Of a DNA stretch of 64,000 bases, positions 34,955 through 42,881 are shown piece by piece. A program made the position numbers and the translations under genes. The stretch's first letter is position 1, and each line of letters begins with the position of its first letter. The stretch covers positions 3,279,001 through 3,343,000 of the forward strand of contig NZ_CP021361.1 of assembly GCF_002157145.1 (NCBI RefSeq), in the 5' to 3' direction. Origin of the DNA: Acidovorax carolinensis. GTDB taxonomy: Bacteria; Pseudomonadota; Gammaproteobacteria; Burkholderiales; Burkholderiaceae_C. Under the pieces are notes generated by a model, which worked only from the letters and a program-made list of their open reading frames with translations, was not told the origin of the DNA and did not search any database.

Positions 34955-35147
34955 GAAATCTAGCCCCCCAGTCCGTGAAGTCCTAGAAGTCCGTGGTTTT
35001 TCACTGTCTACCTTTCTCTCTCTTTTTCCCCTTCTTTTTTAACTGCAGGCATTTCTTCCAATTGATAAAGACAGGTGAATTAGAGGGTGGAGAGAGCACG
35101 GAGATAGACAGTAGAAAACCACGGACTTCTAGGACTTCACGGACTGG
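34916..35147. repeat. 43-bp inverted repeat with 9-bp iterons: candidate origin
   Basis: Arms at 34968-35010 and 35105-35147 are complementary at 41 of 43 positions, around a 94-base pyrimidine-rich loop. Each arm contains three tandem 9-mers: GTCCGTGAA, GTCCTAGAA, GTCCGTGGT (34971-34997, inverted in the right arm). Two more (GTCCGTGAA, GTCCGTGGT at 34916-34933) lie inside the end of the primase gene, making eight in all. Iterons beside a primase-helicase gene are what a replication origin looks like; an alternative is a transcript-stabilising or terminating hairpin. The 273-base gap between genes holds nothing else. Confidence 0.7.
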
Positions 35148-35227
35148 CGCAACCGAAGAACGCCAGCCCCCGCGCGGCACTGCTGACCCGGTGCCGCACC
35201 CATAACCCGACCAACGAAAGCATTGCA

Positions 35228-35866
35228 ATGAACGCAACCACCACCACCCCAACCCGCCAGCGCGGACGGCCTGCCCGCCGAATCGCCGCAGCACCCGAAG
35301 CCGCCGCACTCAAACTGCGCAGCATGGTTTACATGACAGCCGCGCCTTACTACAGCGACGGCGCCGATGTAGAAGCCATGCACGTCCGGTGGCGCGAACA
35401 CCTGGAACTGACAGCGGAGCAGATCGAGGGCCGCGCTACGCAAGCTGCTGCACACCTGGCCGAAGTGGAATCTGCCCTGTCCGATATTGCCGCGCGCAAG
35501 GCGAAGGCCGCGGCACGCATGGAGGAATGCCGCCAAGCTGCCGAGGCACACCCGACGGCCACGACGAAATCGCGCACAGCCGATGCTGATTTTTCGCTTG
35601 ATGCCCTGGCAGTAGCCAAGGCACGAACCGATGTAGCACGCGAGATGCTGCCCGCTGTCTCTGCCGCCCACTATGCGCTGTCCAACGAGTTGCGGGACGC
35701 GGAAAAGGCCCACAACGACGCCCGGCGCGCACTGCGTGACCTGGAGGCTGCGCGCGCATGGCAGGCCCTGCAATCGGCACTGGCGCCAGTGCAGGCGGCT
35801 ATCTCAGAATGGCTCGAAGCCACGGGCGATGCCGCGGTATTTATAGGGGCGCCAGCCGCGCGCTAA
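35228..35866 (+). CDS. Hypothetical coiled-coil protein of the element
   Basis: 212 residues from ATG 35228. A basic N-terminus (TPTRQRGRPARRIAAAPEAA) is followed by mostly helical, Ala- and Glu-rich sequence with heptad character (AAAHLAEVESALSDIAARKA; HYALSNELRDAEKAHNDARR). No catalytic motif. The RGRPARR segment resembles an AT-hook-like DNA contact, so a DNA-binding or structural role is possible. Followed by a clear terminator. Unrecognised. Confidence 0.6.
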   Translation: MNATTTTPTRQRGRPARRIAAAPEAAALKLRSMVYMTAAPYYSDGADVEAMHVRWREHLELTAEQIEGRATQAAAHLAEVESALSDIAARKAKAAARMEECRQAAEAHPTATTKSRTADADFSLDALAVAKARTDVAREMLPAVSAAHYALSNELRDAEKAHNDARRALRDLEAARAWQALQSALAPVQAAISEWLEATGDAAVFIGAPAAR

Positions 35867-35886
35867 ATCTACTTTTCGCAAAGCCC

Positions 35887-35919
35887 AAAGCCCCGCCCGG
35901 TATCGGTTGCGGGGCTTTT
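35887..35919 (+). terminator. Terminator after the coiled-coil gene
   Basis: AAAGCCCCGC (35887-35896) pairs with GCGGGGCTTT (35909-35918), then TTA. The symmetrical A/T ends could also serve the minus strand. Confidence 0.8.
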
Positions 35920-36045
35920 AAGCTTGTGCGCTATGCCCCTTCGGATCGCCTGCGAAACGGCCTTGCGCATTAGGAAAAATTGGCCCACGAGGGGAACACC
36001 CCCCCTCCTGCTGCGACTTGCAGTTACAAGCCTTCCAGAGCCACC

Positions 36046-36213
36046 ATGAGCGACACCACCACCCTACTAGATCAAGCCATTGCCCTCCTGGCGCAGACCC
36101 ACGCCCAGGCTGGTGAGTCTTTTCGTGAATTGACGCCCGACGCGCAAGACCTCTTTTTGTGTGCAGTGAGTGACCTTGTGTCGCGTGCCCGTGACGCCGT
36201 GGCCGACGCATAA
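36046..36213 (+). CDS. Small hypothetical protein
   Basis: 55 residues, MSDTTTLLDQAIALLAQTHA then QAGESFRELTPDAQDLFLCA. Mostly helical, no motif known to me. The ribosome binding site is weak (CCAGAG). It lies between two transcription units inside the element. Likely real on codon pattern, but not proven. Confidence 0.45.
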   Translation: MSDTTTLLDQAIALLAQTHAQAGESFRELTPDAQDLFLCAVSDLVSRARDAVADA

Positions 36214-36324
36214 CTTGAGTATGCCGGTCACGTGGCTTGATGTGCCCCCCACTCCCCCAAAACACCCGCGTTTTGAAGCAATGAGTAACATAGGGCGGTA
36301 GCCACAACGCCAACGGAGCCCTAC

Positions 36325-36855
36325 ATGAAACACCTTGCTTTCCTCGCCATCGCACTGCTTGCCTCGCCTACCTGGGCGATCAACAAGTGCATCGGGCCCG
36401 ATGGCAAGGTGGTGTTCCAAGACGCTCCCTGCGCGGGCAAGGGCGAGACAATCAACGTGCAACCGGCAAGTGGCCATGCGCCTAAAACCGTGCCAGCCGC
36501 GACAACTGCTGGAGCCAATGCAGCGCCCGCAACAGTTGCAAACACCGCCCCCGCCAATAAAAAGGAAGGCGCCTTTGGCGAAAGCTGGCAGCGCCGGACC
36601 TACCTGGAGAACCGAGGCGTAGCCGACGCCCGCGCTGCCACCGACAACCACCAGCGCGAGTGCGCTGCCCAGCAGGTAGCCCTCGCCAGCCGCAAGCGGA
36701 TCGCTAACAACAACCTTGCAGGTGCCACCTGGGAGCAATCCATATCTGCAGAGATGCAGGCCGCCGCAACCATGTGCGACTCCCGCTCGCGCGAGTTGCG
36801 GGCGGAATTGGAGGCGCTGCAGAAGGAACTGCGCGAGCTGCAGGCGAAGCAGTAA
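36325..36855 (+). CDS. Secreted DUF4124-like protein
   Basis: 176 residues with a classical signal peptide (MKHLAFLAIALLASPTWA). Immediately after the cleavage site comes INKCIGPDGKVVFQDAPCAG, the cysteine-bearing strand pattern of DUF4124. An Ala/Pro/Thr-rich linker and a charged C-terminal helix (RELRAELEALQKELRELQAK) follow. DUF4124 proteins are periplasmic and of unknown function. As the last gene of the element it looks like a cargo gene unrelated to replication. Confidence 0.7.
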   Translation: MKHLAFLAIALLASPTWAINKCIGPDGKVVFQDAPCAGKGETINVQPASGHAPKTVPAATTAGANAAPATVANTAPANKKEGAFGESWQRRTYLENRGVADARAATDNHQRECAAQQVALASRKRIANNNLAGATWEQSISAEMQAAATMCDSRSRELRAELEALQKELRELQAKQ

Positions 36856-37063
36856 ACCTGAGCTACGCGCGCCCCACCTGCCCGCCTACTGGTGCTGGTC
36901 CCTGCCAGCGGTGCCCGCCTGCTGCTGGTGCAATTTCAAGCGAACGGGGGGACCCTAAGAGCTAAGTCGAAGCGCCGCGGGGGCGAAGACCGCGGGGTTC
37001 ACTTGGCCCCAAAAATTCGACTTTCAGTATGCGTTTCATGATGTGAAACATAAAGCACAACCG

Positions 37064-37086
37064 AGCCCCCGCCGTGGGGCTTTTTT
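37064..37086 (+). terminator. Terminator at the element right end
   Basis: AGCCCC-CGCCGT-GGGGCT followed by six T residues; it would stop transcripts from the DUF4124 gene before the tRNA. Confidence 0.7.
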
Positions 37087-37097
37087 GCTGCTGCCGG

Positions 37098-37149
37098 GTG
37101 GCTACATGGGCACAAAACCCCGTCCCGCTGGCTACATGACGGCTACATG
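37098..37149. repeat. 11-bp arm-site-like repeats at the right end
   Basis: GTGGCTACATG (37098), then CTGGCTACATG (37128) and ACGGCTACATG (37139) at 11-base spacing, matching those at 30012-30044 next to the integrase. Confidence 0.7.
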
Positions 37150-37154
37150 ACCCC

Positions 37155-37196
37155 AAAAAACAAAAAAGCCCGCTACCGTATTGATAGCAGGCTTTC
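37155..37196 (-). terminator. Terminator of the CAT tRNA
   Basis: On the minus strand AAAGCCTGCTATC...GGTAGCGGGCTTT, one bulge in the stem, then a T-rich run. It is the first structure downstream of the tRNA 3' end and lies inside the element. Confidence 0.65.
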
Positions 37197-37207
37197 CTTA
37201 TCTAGCT

Positions 37208-37284
37208 TGGTAGGGCGTGTTGGACTTGAACCAACGACCAAAGGATTATGAGTCCTCTGCTCTAACCAACTGAGCTAACGCCCC
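37208..37284 (-). tRNA. tRNA with CAT anticodon (Met, or Ile2 by likeness)
   Basis: 77 bases with encoded CCA. The anticodon stem GAGGA/TCCTT carries loop CTCATAA, anticodon CAT. The variable and T-arm sequence TTGGTCGTTGGTTCAAGTCC is closer to E. coli tRNA-Ile2 (which reads AUA after lysidine modification) than to elongator tRNA-Met, from memory. The acceptor starts with a G-U pair. Its 3' 48 bases are the att core of the compact element. Confidence 0.9.
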
Positions 37285-37332
37285 TCGCGCCAACGCTGAA
37301 TCAGACGGGGCACCGTAAGTATTGTAGGGTGT

Positions 37333-38337
37333 TTATTTGCGGTAGCTGAGCGCGTTGGACACGAGCTTGGAAGTGATGTCCACGATCTGGATCATCCTGT
37401 CATAGGGCATGCGGGTGGGGCCGATCACACCCAGAGTTCCCACTACCCGGCCATCCACCTCGTAGGGTGCACTGACGATCGAAAGTTCTTCGAACGGTAC
37501 CACCTGGCTTTCGCCGCCGATGTAGATCCGAACACCCTCGGCCTGGCTGGAGATGTCCAGAAGACGCAGTATCTGGGTTTTCTGCTCGAACAGATCGAAC
37601 GCCCTGCGAAGGTTGCCCATGTCGCTGGAGAAATCGCTCACCGCCAGCAGGTTTCTTTCACCAGAAATGACAACCTCATCCTGCGCTTCGGAAAGCGCCT
37701 CCGAACTGACATTGACGGCAGCCTGCATCAAGGACGCGATCTCCCCACGAAGCATGTCAACCTCTGACTTGAGCTTCTCCCGCACCTGCTCTATGGCCAG
37801 GCCGGCATAGTGTGCATTCAGGAAGTTGGCTGCCTCGATCAACTGCGACTGGGAATAGTCCACATCCGTGAAGATGACACGGTTTTGTACGTCACCTTCG
37901 GGCGAAACAATGATCACCAGAAACCGGCGCTCTGAAAGACGGAGAAACTCGATGTGGCGGAACACGGAGGTACGTCGCGGTGCCATCACGACACCCACAA
38001 ACTGGGAGAGGTTCGACAAAAGGTGTGCCGCATTGGCAATCACTTTTTGAGGTTGCTCTGGCGCCAGTTGCGGCGGCGTCAATGGATCCCGCTGCACCGT
38101 CAGCATGGTGTCCACAAACAGGCGATAGCCTCGCGCGGTGGGGACCCTGCCCGCGGACGTGTGCGGGCTGGCGATCAATCCCAGCTCCTCCAGGTCCGCC
38201 ATGACGTTGCGTATCGTCGCCGGAGACAGCTCCAACCCAGAGGCACGCGAAAGGGTGCGCGAGCCCACAGGCTGCCCATCGGCGATATAGCGCTCGACCA
38301 GCGCTTTAAGCAACAACTTGGCACGGTCATCGAGCAT
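37333..38337 (-). CDS. hrcA: Heat-inducible repressor HrcA
   Basis: 334 residues beginning [20 protein letters not shown]. The winged helix ([20 protein letters not shown]) and the wing-linked [18 protein letters not shown] signature are clear; the C-terminal [20 protein letters not shown] is typical. HrcA represses chaperone genes through CIRCE operators and needs GroEL to stay active. No CIRCE sequence is visible here. Divergent from nadK with only 28 bases between starts. Confidence 0.95.
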   Translation of the reverse strand: MLDDRAKLLLKALVERYIADGQPVGSRTLSRASGLELSPATIRNVMADLEELGLIASPHTSAGRVPTARGYRLFVDTMLTVQRDPLTPPQLAPEQPQKVIANAAHLLSNLSQFVGVVMAPRRTSVFRHIEFLRLSERRFLVIIVSPEGDVQNRVIFTDVDYSQSQLIEAANFLNAHYAGLAIEQVREKLKSEVDMLRGEIASLMQAAVNVSSEALSEAQDEVVISGERNLLAVSDFSSDMGNLRRAFDLFEQKTQILRLLDISSQAEGVRIYIGGESQVVPFEELSIVSAPYEVDGRVVGTLGVIGPTRMPYDRMIQIVDITSKLVSNALSYRK

Positions 38338-38365
38338 AGAGTGATTTTAATGATGTAATTTCGCG

Positions 38366-39262
38366 ATGACGTCCAATTTCCGCCATGTTGCGCTTATCGG
38401 CAAGTATCAGGCAACTGCTGCAGGCGGCATGGCCGACAGCTCTCGCCACGCTCTCGAAGAGATAGCGCAGTTTCTAATCCACCAAGGGTGCCAGGTGGTG
38501 CTTGAAAAAGAAACTGCCATCAATACCAACCTGACTGCTTACACGGCCATGGACGTAGACACCATTGGCGCCCAATGTGACCTGGGCCTGGTCGTTGGTG
38601 GGGACGGCACCATGCTGGGCATCGGCCGTCGACTAGCGCGTTACGGCACCCCGCTGATCGGTATCAACCAGGGGCGCTTGGGGTTCATCACCGACATTCC
38701 CTTCGACAGTTACCAGGCGGCGCTCACTCCGATGCTGTGTGGAGAGTATGAAGAGGACCTGCGCCCGCTGATGCGAGCACGTGTGGTGCGGGGGCAGGCC
38801 ACTGTTTTCGAAGCCTTGGCCATGAACGATGTGGTGGTGAATCGGGGAGCCACCTCTGGCATGGTGGAGCTTCGCGTAGAAGTGGGAGGACGATTGGTGG
38901 CCAATCAGAGGGCCGACGGACTCATCATTGCCTCGCCCACTGGCTCCACGGCTTATGCCCTATCCGCCGGCGGCCCCATGCTCCACCCGTCCATCCCGGG
39001 GTGGGTGCTGGTTCCCATTGCACCCCATACCCTGTCAAACCGTCCGATCGTTTTGTCCGATGCCACCGAAGTGGCTGTCGAGATCGTGAGCGGCAGGGAC
39101 GTGAGCGCCAATTTCGACATGCAATCGTTGGCGTCACTGCTGCATGGTGATCGCATTCTCGTGCAGCGCTCCGAGCATAGCGTCCGGTTTTTGCACCCGC
39201 TCGGCTGGAACTACTTCGCCACCCTGCGCAAGAAGTTGCGCTGGAACGAAGGGGGCTCCTGA
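38366..39262 (+). CDS. nadK: NAD kinase
   Basis: 298 residues from ATG 38366. The [14 protein letters not shown] motif and the NExxxxR-like [20 protein letters not shown] plus [15 protein letters not shown] are the kinase signatures. It makes NADP+ from NAD+ and ATP. It is divergent from hrcA and two bases ahead of recN, an order common in beta- and gammaproteobacteria. Confidence 0.95.
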   Translation: MTSNFRHVALIGKYQATAAGGMADSSRHALEEIAQFLIHQGCQVVLEKETAINTNLTAYTAMDVDTIGAQCDLGLVVGGDGTMLGIGRRLARYGTPLIGINQGRLGFITDIPFDSYQAALTPMLCGEYEEDLRPLMRARVVRGQATVFEALAMNDVVVNRGATSGMVELRVEVGGRLVANQRADGLIIASPTGSTAYALSAGGPMLHPSIPGWVLVPIAPHTLSNRPIVLSDATEVAVEIVSGRDVSANFDMQSLASLLHGDRILVQRSEHSVRFLHPLGWNYFATLRKKLRWNEGGS

Positions 39263-39264
39263 CT

Positions 39265-40929
39265 ATGGCGCTCAAGCGGATCACCCTGCGAGACTTCGTG
39301 ATTGTTCAGGAACTGGCGCTTGATCTCCAGACAGGTTTCACCGTGTTGACAGGGGAAACCGGTGCCGGCAAGTCGATTCTGGTGGATGCACTGCAACTGG
39401 CACTCGGTGCCCGCGCGGATGCCGGATCGGTGCGCGAAGGTGCCACCCATGCAGATGTGTGTGCTGAATTCGATTATCCCGGCCACTTGCAACCATGGTT
39501 CGAAGAGGCAGGAATCGAAATCAACGAAGCCCTGCTCCTGCGCAGGACGGTCGACACCCAAGGGAAAAGTCGTGCGTGGATCAATGGCACGCCGGCAACG
39601 GCGACACAACTTCGCCACCTCGGGGATCAGCTGTTGGACATTCATGGTCAGCACGCCTGGCAGAGTCTGACCCGCCCGGACTCCGTGCGGGGCTTGCTTG
39701 ACGCCTATGCAGGTATTTCGCTGCAAGACTTGACTGCAAGCTGGACAAAATGGCGTGCCGACCAGAGGATTCTGGAGGAAGCACGAGCGGCACAGTCATC
39801 TCTTCAACAAGAGCGCGAGCGGTTGCAATGGCAAATTGCGGAAATCAGCAAACTGGCCCCCGCGGAAGATGAATGGGCCGAACTGGAAGCGCAGCACAAA
39901 CGGCTCTCGCACGCCCAGACACTGCTGGAAGCCGCCCAGGGTGCACTTACGGCGCTCGAAGTGGAAGAGTCGGGCGCACACTCCCGCCTGACGCGCGCGG
40001 CCTCACTTTTGCATGGCCAGGAGCAGCTGGAACCCGCTTTCAGCGAACTGGCCGACATCCTCTCATCCAGTCTTGCGCAGACCAGCGATGTCATCCGCTC
40101 GTTACAAGCCTATCTGAGACACACCGAACTGGACCCAGACCGCCTCGCCGATATCGACATGCGCCTGTCACAGTGGATGACTCTTGCGAGGCGCTACAAG
40201 CGCCAACCCGCGGAATTGCCCGCCTTGCTGCAAGCGTGGAAAGCAGAGCTGCAGCAACTGGACGCTGCAGCCGACCTCGCCAGCCTGGAAGCTGCGCAAG
40301 CGAGCAGCGCCAAAGCCTACCAAATGGTTGCGAGAGCCATTTCTCTCAGGCGAACAAAGGCAGCGCCAAAACTGTCTGCCGCCATCACACAGGCAATGCA
40401 AGGCCTGGGCATGACGGGAGGCATATTTGAGGTATCGGTGACAAGAACCTCTGAGGCCGCGCTTCATGGATTGGACGACATTGCGTTTCTCGTGGCCGGG
40501 CACCCCGGCATGACTCCCCGCCCCATCGGCAAGGTTGCCTCCGGCGGTGAACTGTCACGGATTTCACTGGCGATTTCTGTGACCACCAGCGAGCTCGGCA
40601 CTGCCCCCACCTTGGTCTTCGACGAAGTCGATTCGGGCGTCGGCGGGGCCGTGGCCGAAACCGTGGGGCGATTGATGCGGCAACTCGGGCGCGACCGGCA
40701 GGTGCTCGCAGTAACCCACTTGCCACAGGTGGCAGCCTATGCCGACCACCACCTCATGGTGTCCAAGCGCCGAAATTCAGCCGGAACCACCAGCACAGTG
40801 ATGCCCGTTCTGGGCGAGCATCGCGTGGGGGAGGTGGCCCGTATGCTGGGCGGTGAACGCCCAACAGGCACCAGCTTGGCCCATGCCAGCGAAATGCTGA
40901 GCCTGGCAAATACCCAGCAGAAAGGCTGA
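39265..40929 (+). CDS. recN: DNA repair protein RecN
   Basis: 554 residues. SMC-like: Walker [21 protein letters not shown], a long coiled-coil middle, ABC signature [16 protein letters not shown] and Walker [20 protein letters not shown]. RecN gathers broken DNA ends and cohesin-like tethers them during recombinational repair. No LexA box is obvious in the two-base gap after nadK, so expression depends on a promoter further up. Confidence 0.95.
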   Translation: MALKRITLRDFVIVQELALDLQTGFTVLTGETGAGKSILVDALQLALGARADAGSVREGATHADVCAEFDYPGHLQPWFEEAGIEINEALLLRRTVDTQGKSRAWINGTPATATQLRHLGDQLLDIHGQHAWQSLTRPDSVRGLLDAYAGISLQDLTASWTKWRADQRILEEARAAQSSLQQERERLQWQIAEISKLAPAEDEWAELEAQHKRLSHAQTLLEAAQGALTALEVEESGAHSRLTRAASLLHGQEQLEPAFSELADILSSSLAQTSDVIRSLQAYLRHTELDPDRLADIDMRLSQWMTLARRYKRQPAELPALLQAWKAELQQLDAAADLASLEAAQASSAKAYQMVARAISLRRTKAAPKLSAAITQAMQGLGMTGGIFEVSVTRTSEAALHGLDDIAFLVAGHPGMTPRPIGKVASGGELSRISLAISVTTSELGTAPTLVFDEVDSGVGGAVAETVGRLMRQLGRDRQVLAVTHLPQVAAYADHHLMVSKRRNSAGTTSTVMPVLGEHRVGEVARMLGGERPTGTSLAHASEMLSLANTQQKG

Positions 40930-40934
40930 CGTTC

Positions 40935-41798
40935 ATGTCTTTGGAAATTGTGCTGATCACTGGGATGTCCGGCTCTGGAAAATCCGTTGCTCTGAACGCC
41001 ATGGAAGATGCGGGCTATTACTGCGTAGACAACCTGCCCCCCGAACTGCTCCCTGCCTTTGTGGCTCTGGAGCACAAGCACCATGGGAACCGCGTGGCCA
41101 TTGCCATGGATGTGCGCAGCGCCACGTCGCTGCCGCAGGTGCCGCGTGAACTGGAACGCCTGCGAAACCAGGGGGTGCTCATTCAGTCCATCTTCCTTGA
41201 TGCCACCACGGAGACCCTGGTTCGTCGTTTTTCTGAGACGCGGCGACGTCACCCTTTGTCGCATGACGACACTCCAGACGGCCGGCGGGCACTCACACAA
41301 GTGATTGAGCTGGAGCGCGAGTTGCTGGCCGACCTTCGCGAGCAGGCACATGTCATTGACACCAGCACGATACGGGCGTCCCAGCTTCAAAGCTACGTCA
41401 AGGACCTGATGCCGGCGGCGCCAGGGCAACTGACACTGGTTTTCCAGTCGTTCGCCTTCAAGCGCGGAATTCCAGTGGACGCCGACTATGTGTTCGACGT
41501 CCGAATGCTCCCCAACCCACATTACGAACCGGCATTGCGCGACCTGACAGGACTGGACGCGCCCGTCGCGGAATTTCTGCAGCAACAGCCAGATGTGGCG
41601 CTGATGGGCCAGCACATTGAGCAGTTCCTCTCGCACTGGCTGGAGATGCTGGACCGAAACCACCGAAGCTATGTGACGGTAGCCGTCGGATGTACAGGCG
41701 GTCAGCACCGATCAGTCTATCTGGTGGAGCAATTGGCCCACGTATTCAGCGACCGATGGACAGTGCTGCGACGCCATCGGGAGCTGGACGGCCGTTGA
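40935..41798 (+). CDS. rapZ: RapZ/YvcJ nucleotide-binding protein
   Basis: 287 residues. N-terminal P-loop [20 protein letters not shown] and the RapZ signatures [34 protein letters not shown] and [15 protein letters not shown]. In enterics RapZ binds GlcN6P-regulating small RNAs; in other bacteria relatives act in cell-envelope control. Five bases after recN, likely co-transcribed. Confidence 0.93.
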   Translation: MSLEIVLITGMSGSGKSVALNAMEDAGYYCVDNLPPELLPAFVALEHKHHGNRVAIAMDVRSATSLPQVPRELERLRNQGVLIQSIFLDATTETLVRRFSETRRRHPLSHDDTPDGRRALTQVIELERELLADLREQAHVIDTSTIRASQLQSYVKDLMPAAPGQLTLVFQSFAFKRGIPVDADYVFDVRMLPNPHYEPALRDLTGLDAPVAEFLQQQPDVALMGQHIEQFLSHWLEMLDRNHRSYVTVAVGCTGGQHRSVYLVEQLAHVFSDRWTVLRRHRELDGR

Positions 41799-41828
41799 AC
41801 GCACGCATCCACGCGGCTCCTGCTGAAT

Positions 41829-42881
41829 CTACAGCCCTGCCAACAGTTTACGAATGGGTGCAGGAAGGCCCAGTGCCCCGAACTGTGCGGCAGTAAACCA
41901 CGCGCCACCATCGTCTGGCGCTGCTTGACCATATTGACGAACGATGAAGGGATGCAAATGCAGATCCCGATGGGTCAGCACATGCAGGAAAGGGGCCCCT
42001 TCCTCCATGGTTTGCCCTGAAATTGGCCCTGCGCCATCGAGAAATACCGACACATCCGAGCGCAGAGGAAACACAGGCACGCAATACAGCCCCGCCCAGA
42101 TGCCCACCGCAGGACGGCGAGACAACCAGACCCGCCCCACGGGATCTTGGAGCACCAGAAGCCACCACGATTCAGAGCGGCGCTTGAGCGTACGGGTTCT
42201 GACGGGATAGCGTTCGGGCTCCCCCTCGCGGTGTGCGGCGCACAAGGTTTGCAAAGGACATTGTGGGCAGGCTGGATTGCGCGGCGTGCATAGGCTTGCC
42301 CCTAAATCCATCAATCCCTGGGTATAGCGCGGCATGGCCGTGTCGAGGTCCACAGAGGGCAGCAAGGACTGCGCATGCAACCACAGTGTGCGCTCATTCC
42401 GACTCAAAGCGAGATCTGCGTCGAAGCCCAACACGCGGGTCAGCACCCTTCGTACGTTGGCGTCCAGAATGGGGGTGCGTTCCGAAAAACAGAAAGCCGC
42501 AATCGCTCCGGCCGTCGAACGCCCAATGCCAGGCAAGGTGGCCAGCACCTGCGCGCTGCGGGGAAATTTCCCGCCATGTTCGTTGACGACGGTCTGGGCA
42601 CAGCGGTGCAGATTGCGTGCGCGGCTGTAGTAGCCAAGGCCACTCCAGAGCGCCATCACATCGTCCTGCGGTGCTGCGGCCAACGCCCTTACATCGGGAA
42701 AACGCTCCAGAAATCGCGCGTAGTACCCCAACACTGTGCTGACCTGTGTCTGCTGCAGCATGATTTCAGACAGCCAGACCTTATACGGATCGCGCGTTTG
42801 CTGCCAAGGCAAGTGATTGCGTCCATGGCTTGCTTGCCACCGAACAACTCGCGTGGCGACATCCGTCTCCGAAAGAATCAT
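41829..42881 (-). CDS. mutY: Adenine DNA glycosylase MutY
   Basis: 350 residues. Helix-hairpin-helix LATLPGIGRSTAGAIAAFCF with the catalytic aspartate in ILDANVRRVLTRV, the iron-sulphur loop CTPRNPACPQCPLQTLCAAH, and a C-terminal NUDIX-like 8-oxoG recognition domain. It removes adenine opposite 8-oxoguanine. Its ATG overlaps the stop of the dynamin-like gene by four bases. With mutM one gene away, two members of the GO repair system sit together. Confidence 0.95.
   Translation of the reverse strand: MILSETDVATRVVRWQASHGRNHLPWQQTRDPYKVWLSEIMLQQTQVSTVLGYYARFLERFPDVRALAAAPQDDVMALWSGLGYYSRARNLHRCAQTVVNEHGGKFPRSAQVLATLPGIGRSTAGAIAAFCFSERTPILDANVRRVLTRVLGFDADLALSRNERTLWLHAQSLLPSVDLDTAMPRYTQGLMDLGASLCTPRNPACPQCPLQTLCAAHREGEPERYPVRTRTLKRRSESWWLLVLQDPVGRVWLSRRPAVGIWAGLYCVPVFPLRSDVSVFLDGAGPISGQTMEEGAPFLHVLTHRDLHLHPFIVRQYGQAAPDDGGAWFTAAQFGALGLPAPIRKLLAGL

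Larger units (their letters stand above)
36856..37207. other. Right end of the element, noncoding
   Basis: About 350 bases without a gene. It contains an inverted repeat GTTTCATGATGTGAAAC at about 37032-37048, a terminator at 37064-37086, GTGGCTACATG arm-like repeats at 37098-37149 and the minus-strand tRNA terminator at 37155-37196. Confidence 0.6.
29848..37255. mobile_element. Compact integrative element in a CAT tRNA gene
   Basis: A 48-base sequence identical to the tRNA 3' end (including CCA) occurs at 29848-29895 and again at 37208-37255 inside the intact tRNA. The 7.4 kb between holds an integrase, an AlpA-like HTH gene, a primase-helicase, a large inverted repeat with iterons and several small genes. 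No capsid, packaging, relaxase or type IV secretion genes are present. This is the make-up of a phage satellite or of a self-replicating integrative element that relies on a helper (inference). Confidence 0.82.

Noticed and set aside
38338..38365. CIRCE operator between hrcA and nadK
   Set aside because: The 28-base gap contains no TTAGCACTC/GAGTGCTAA pair.
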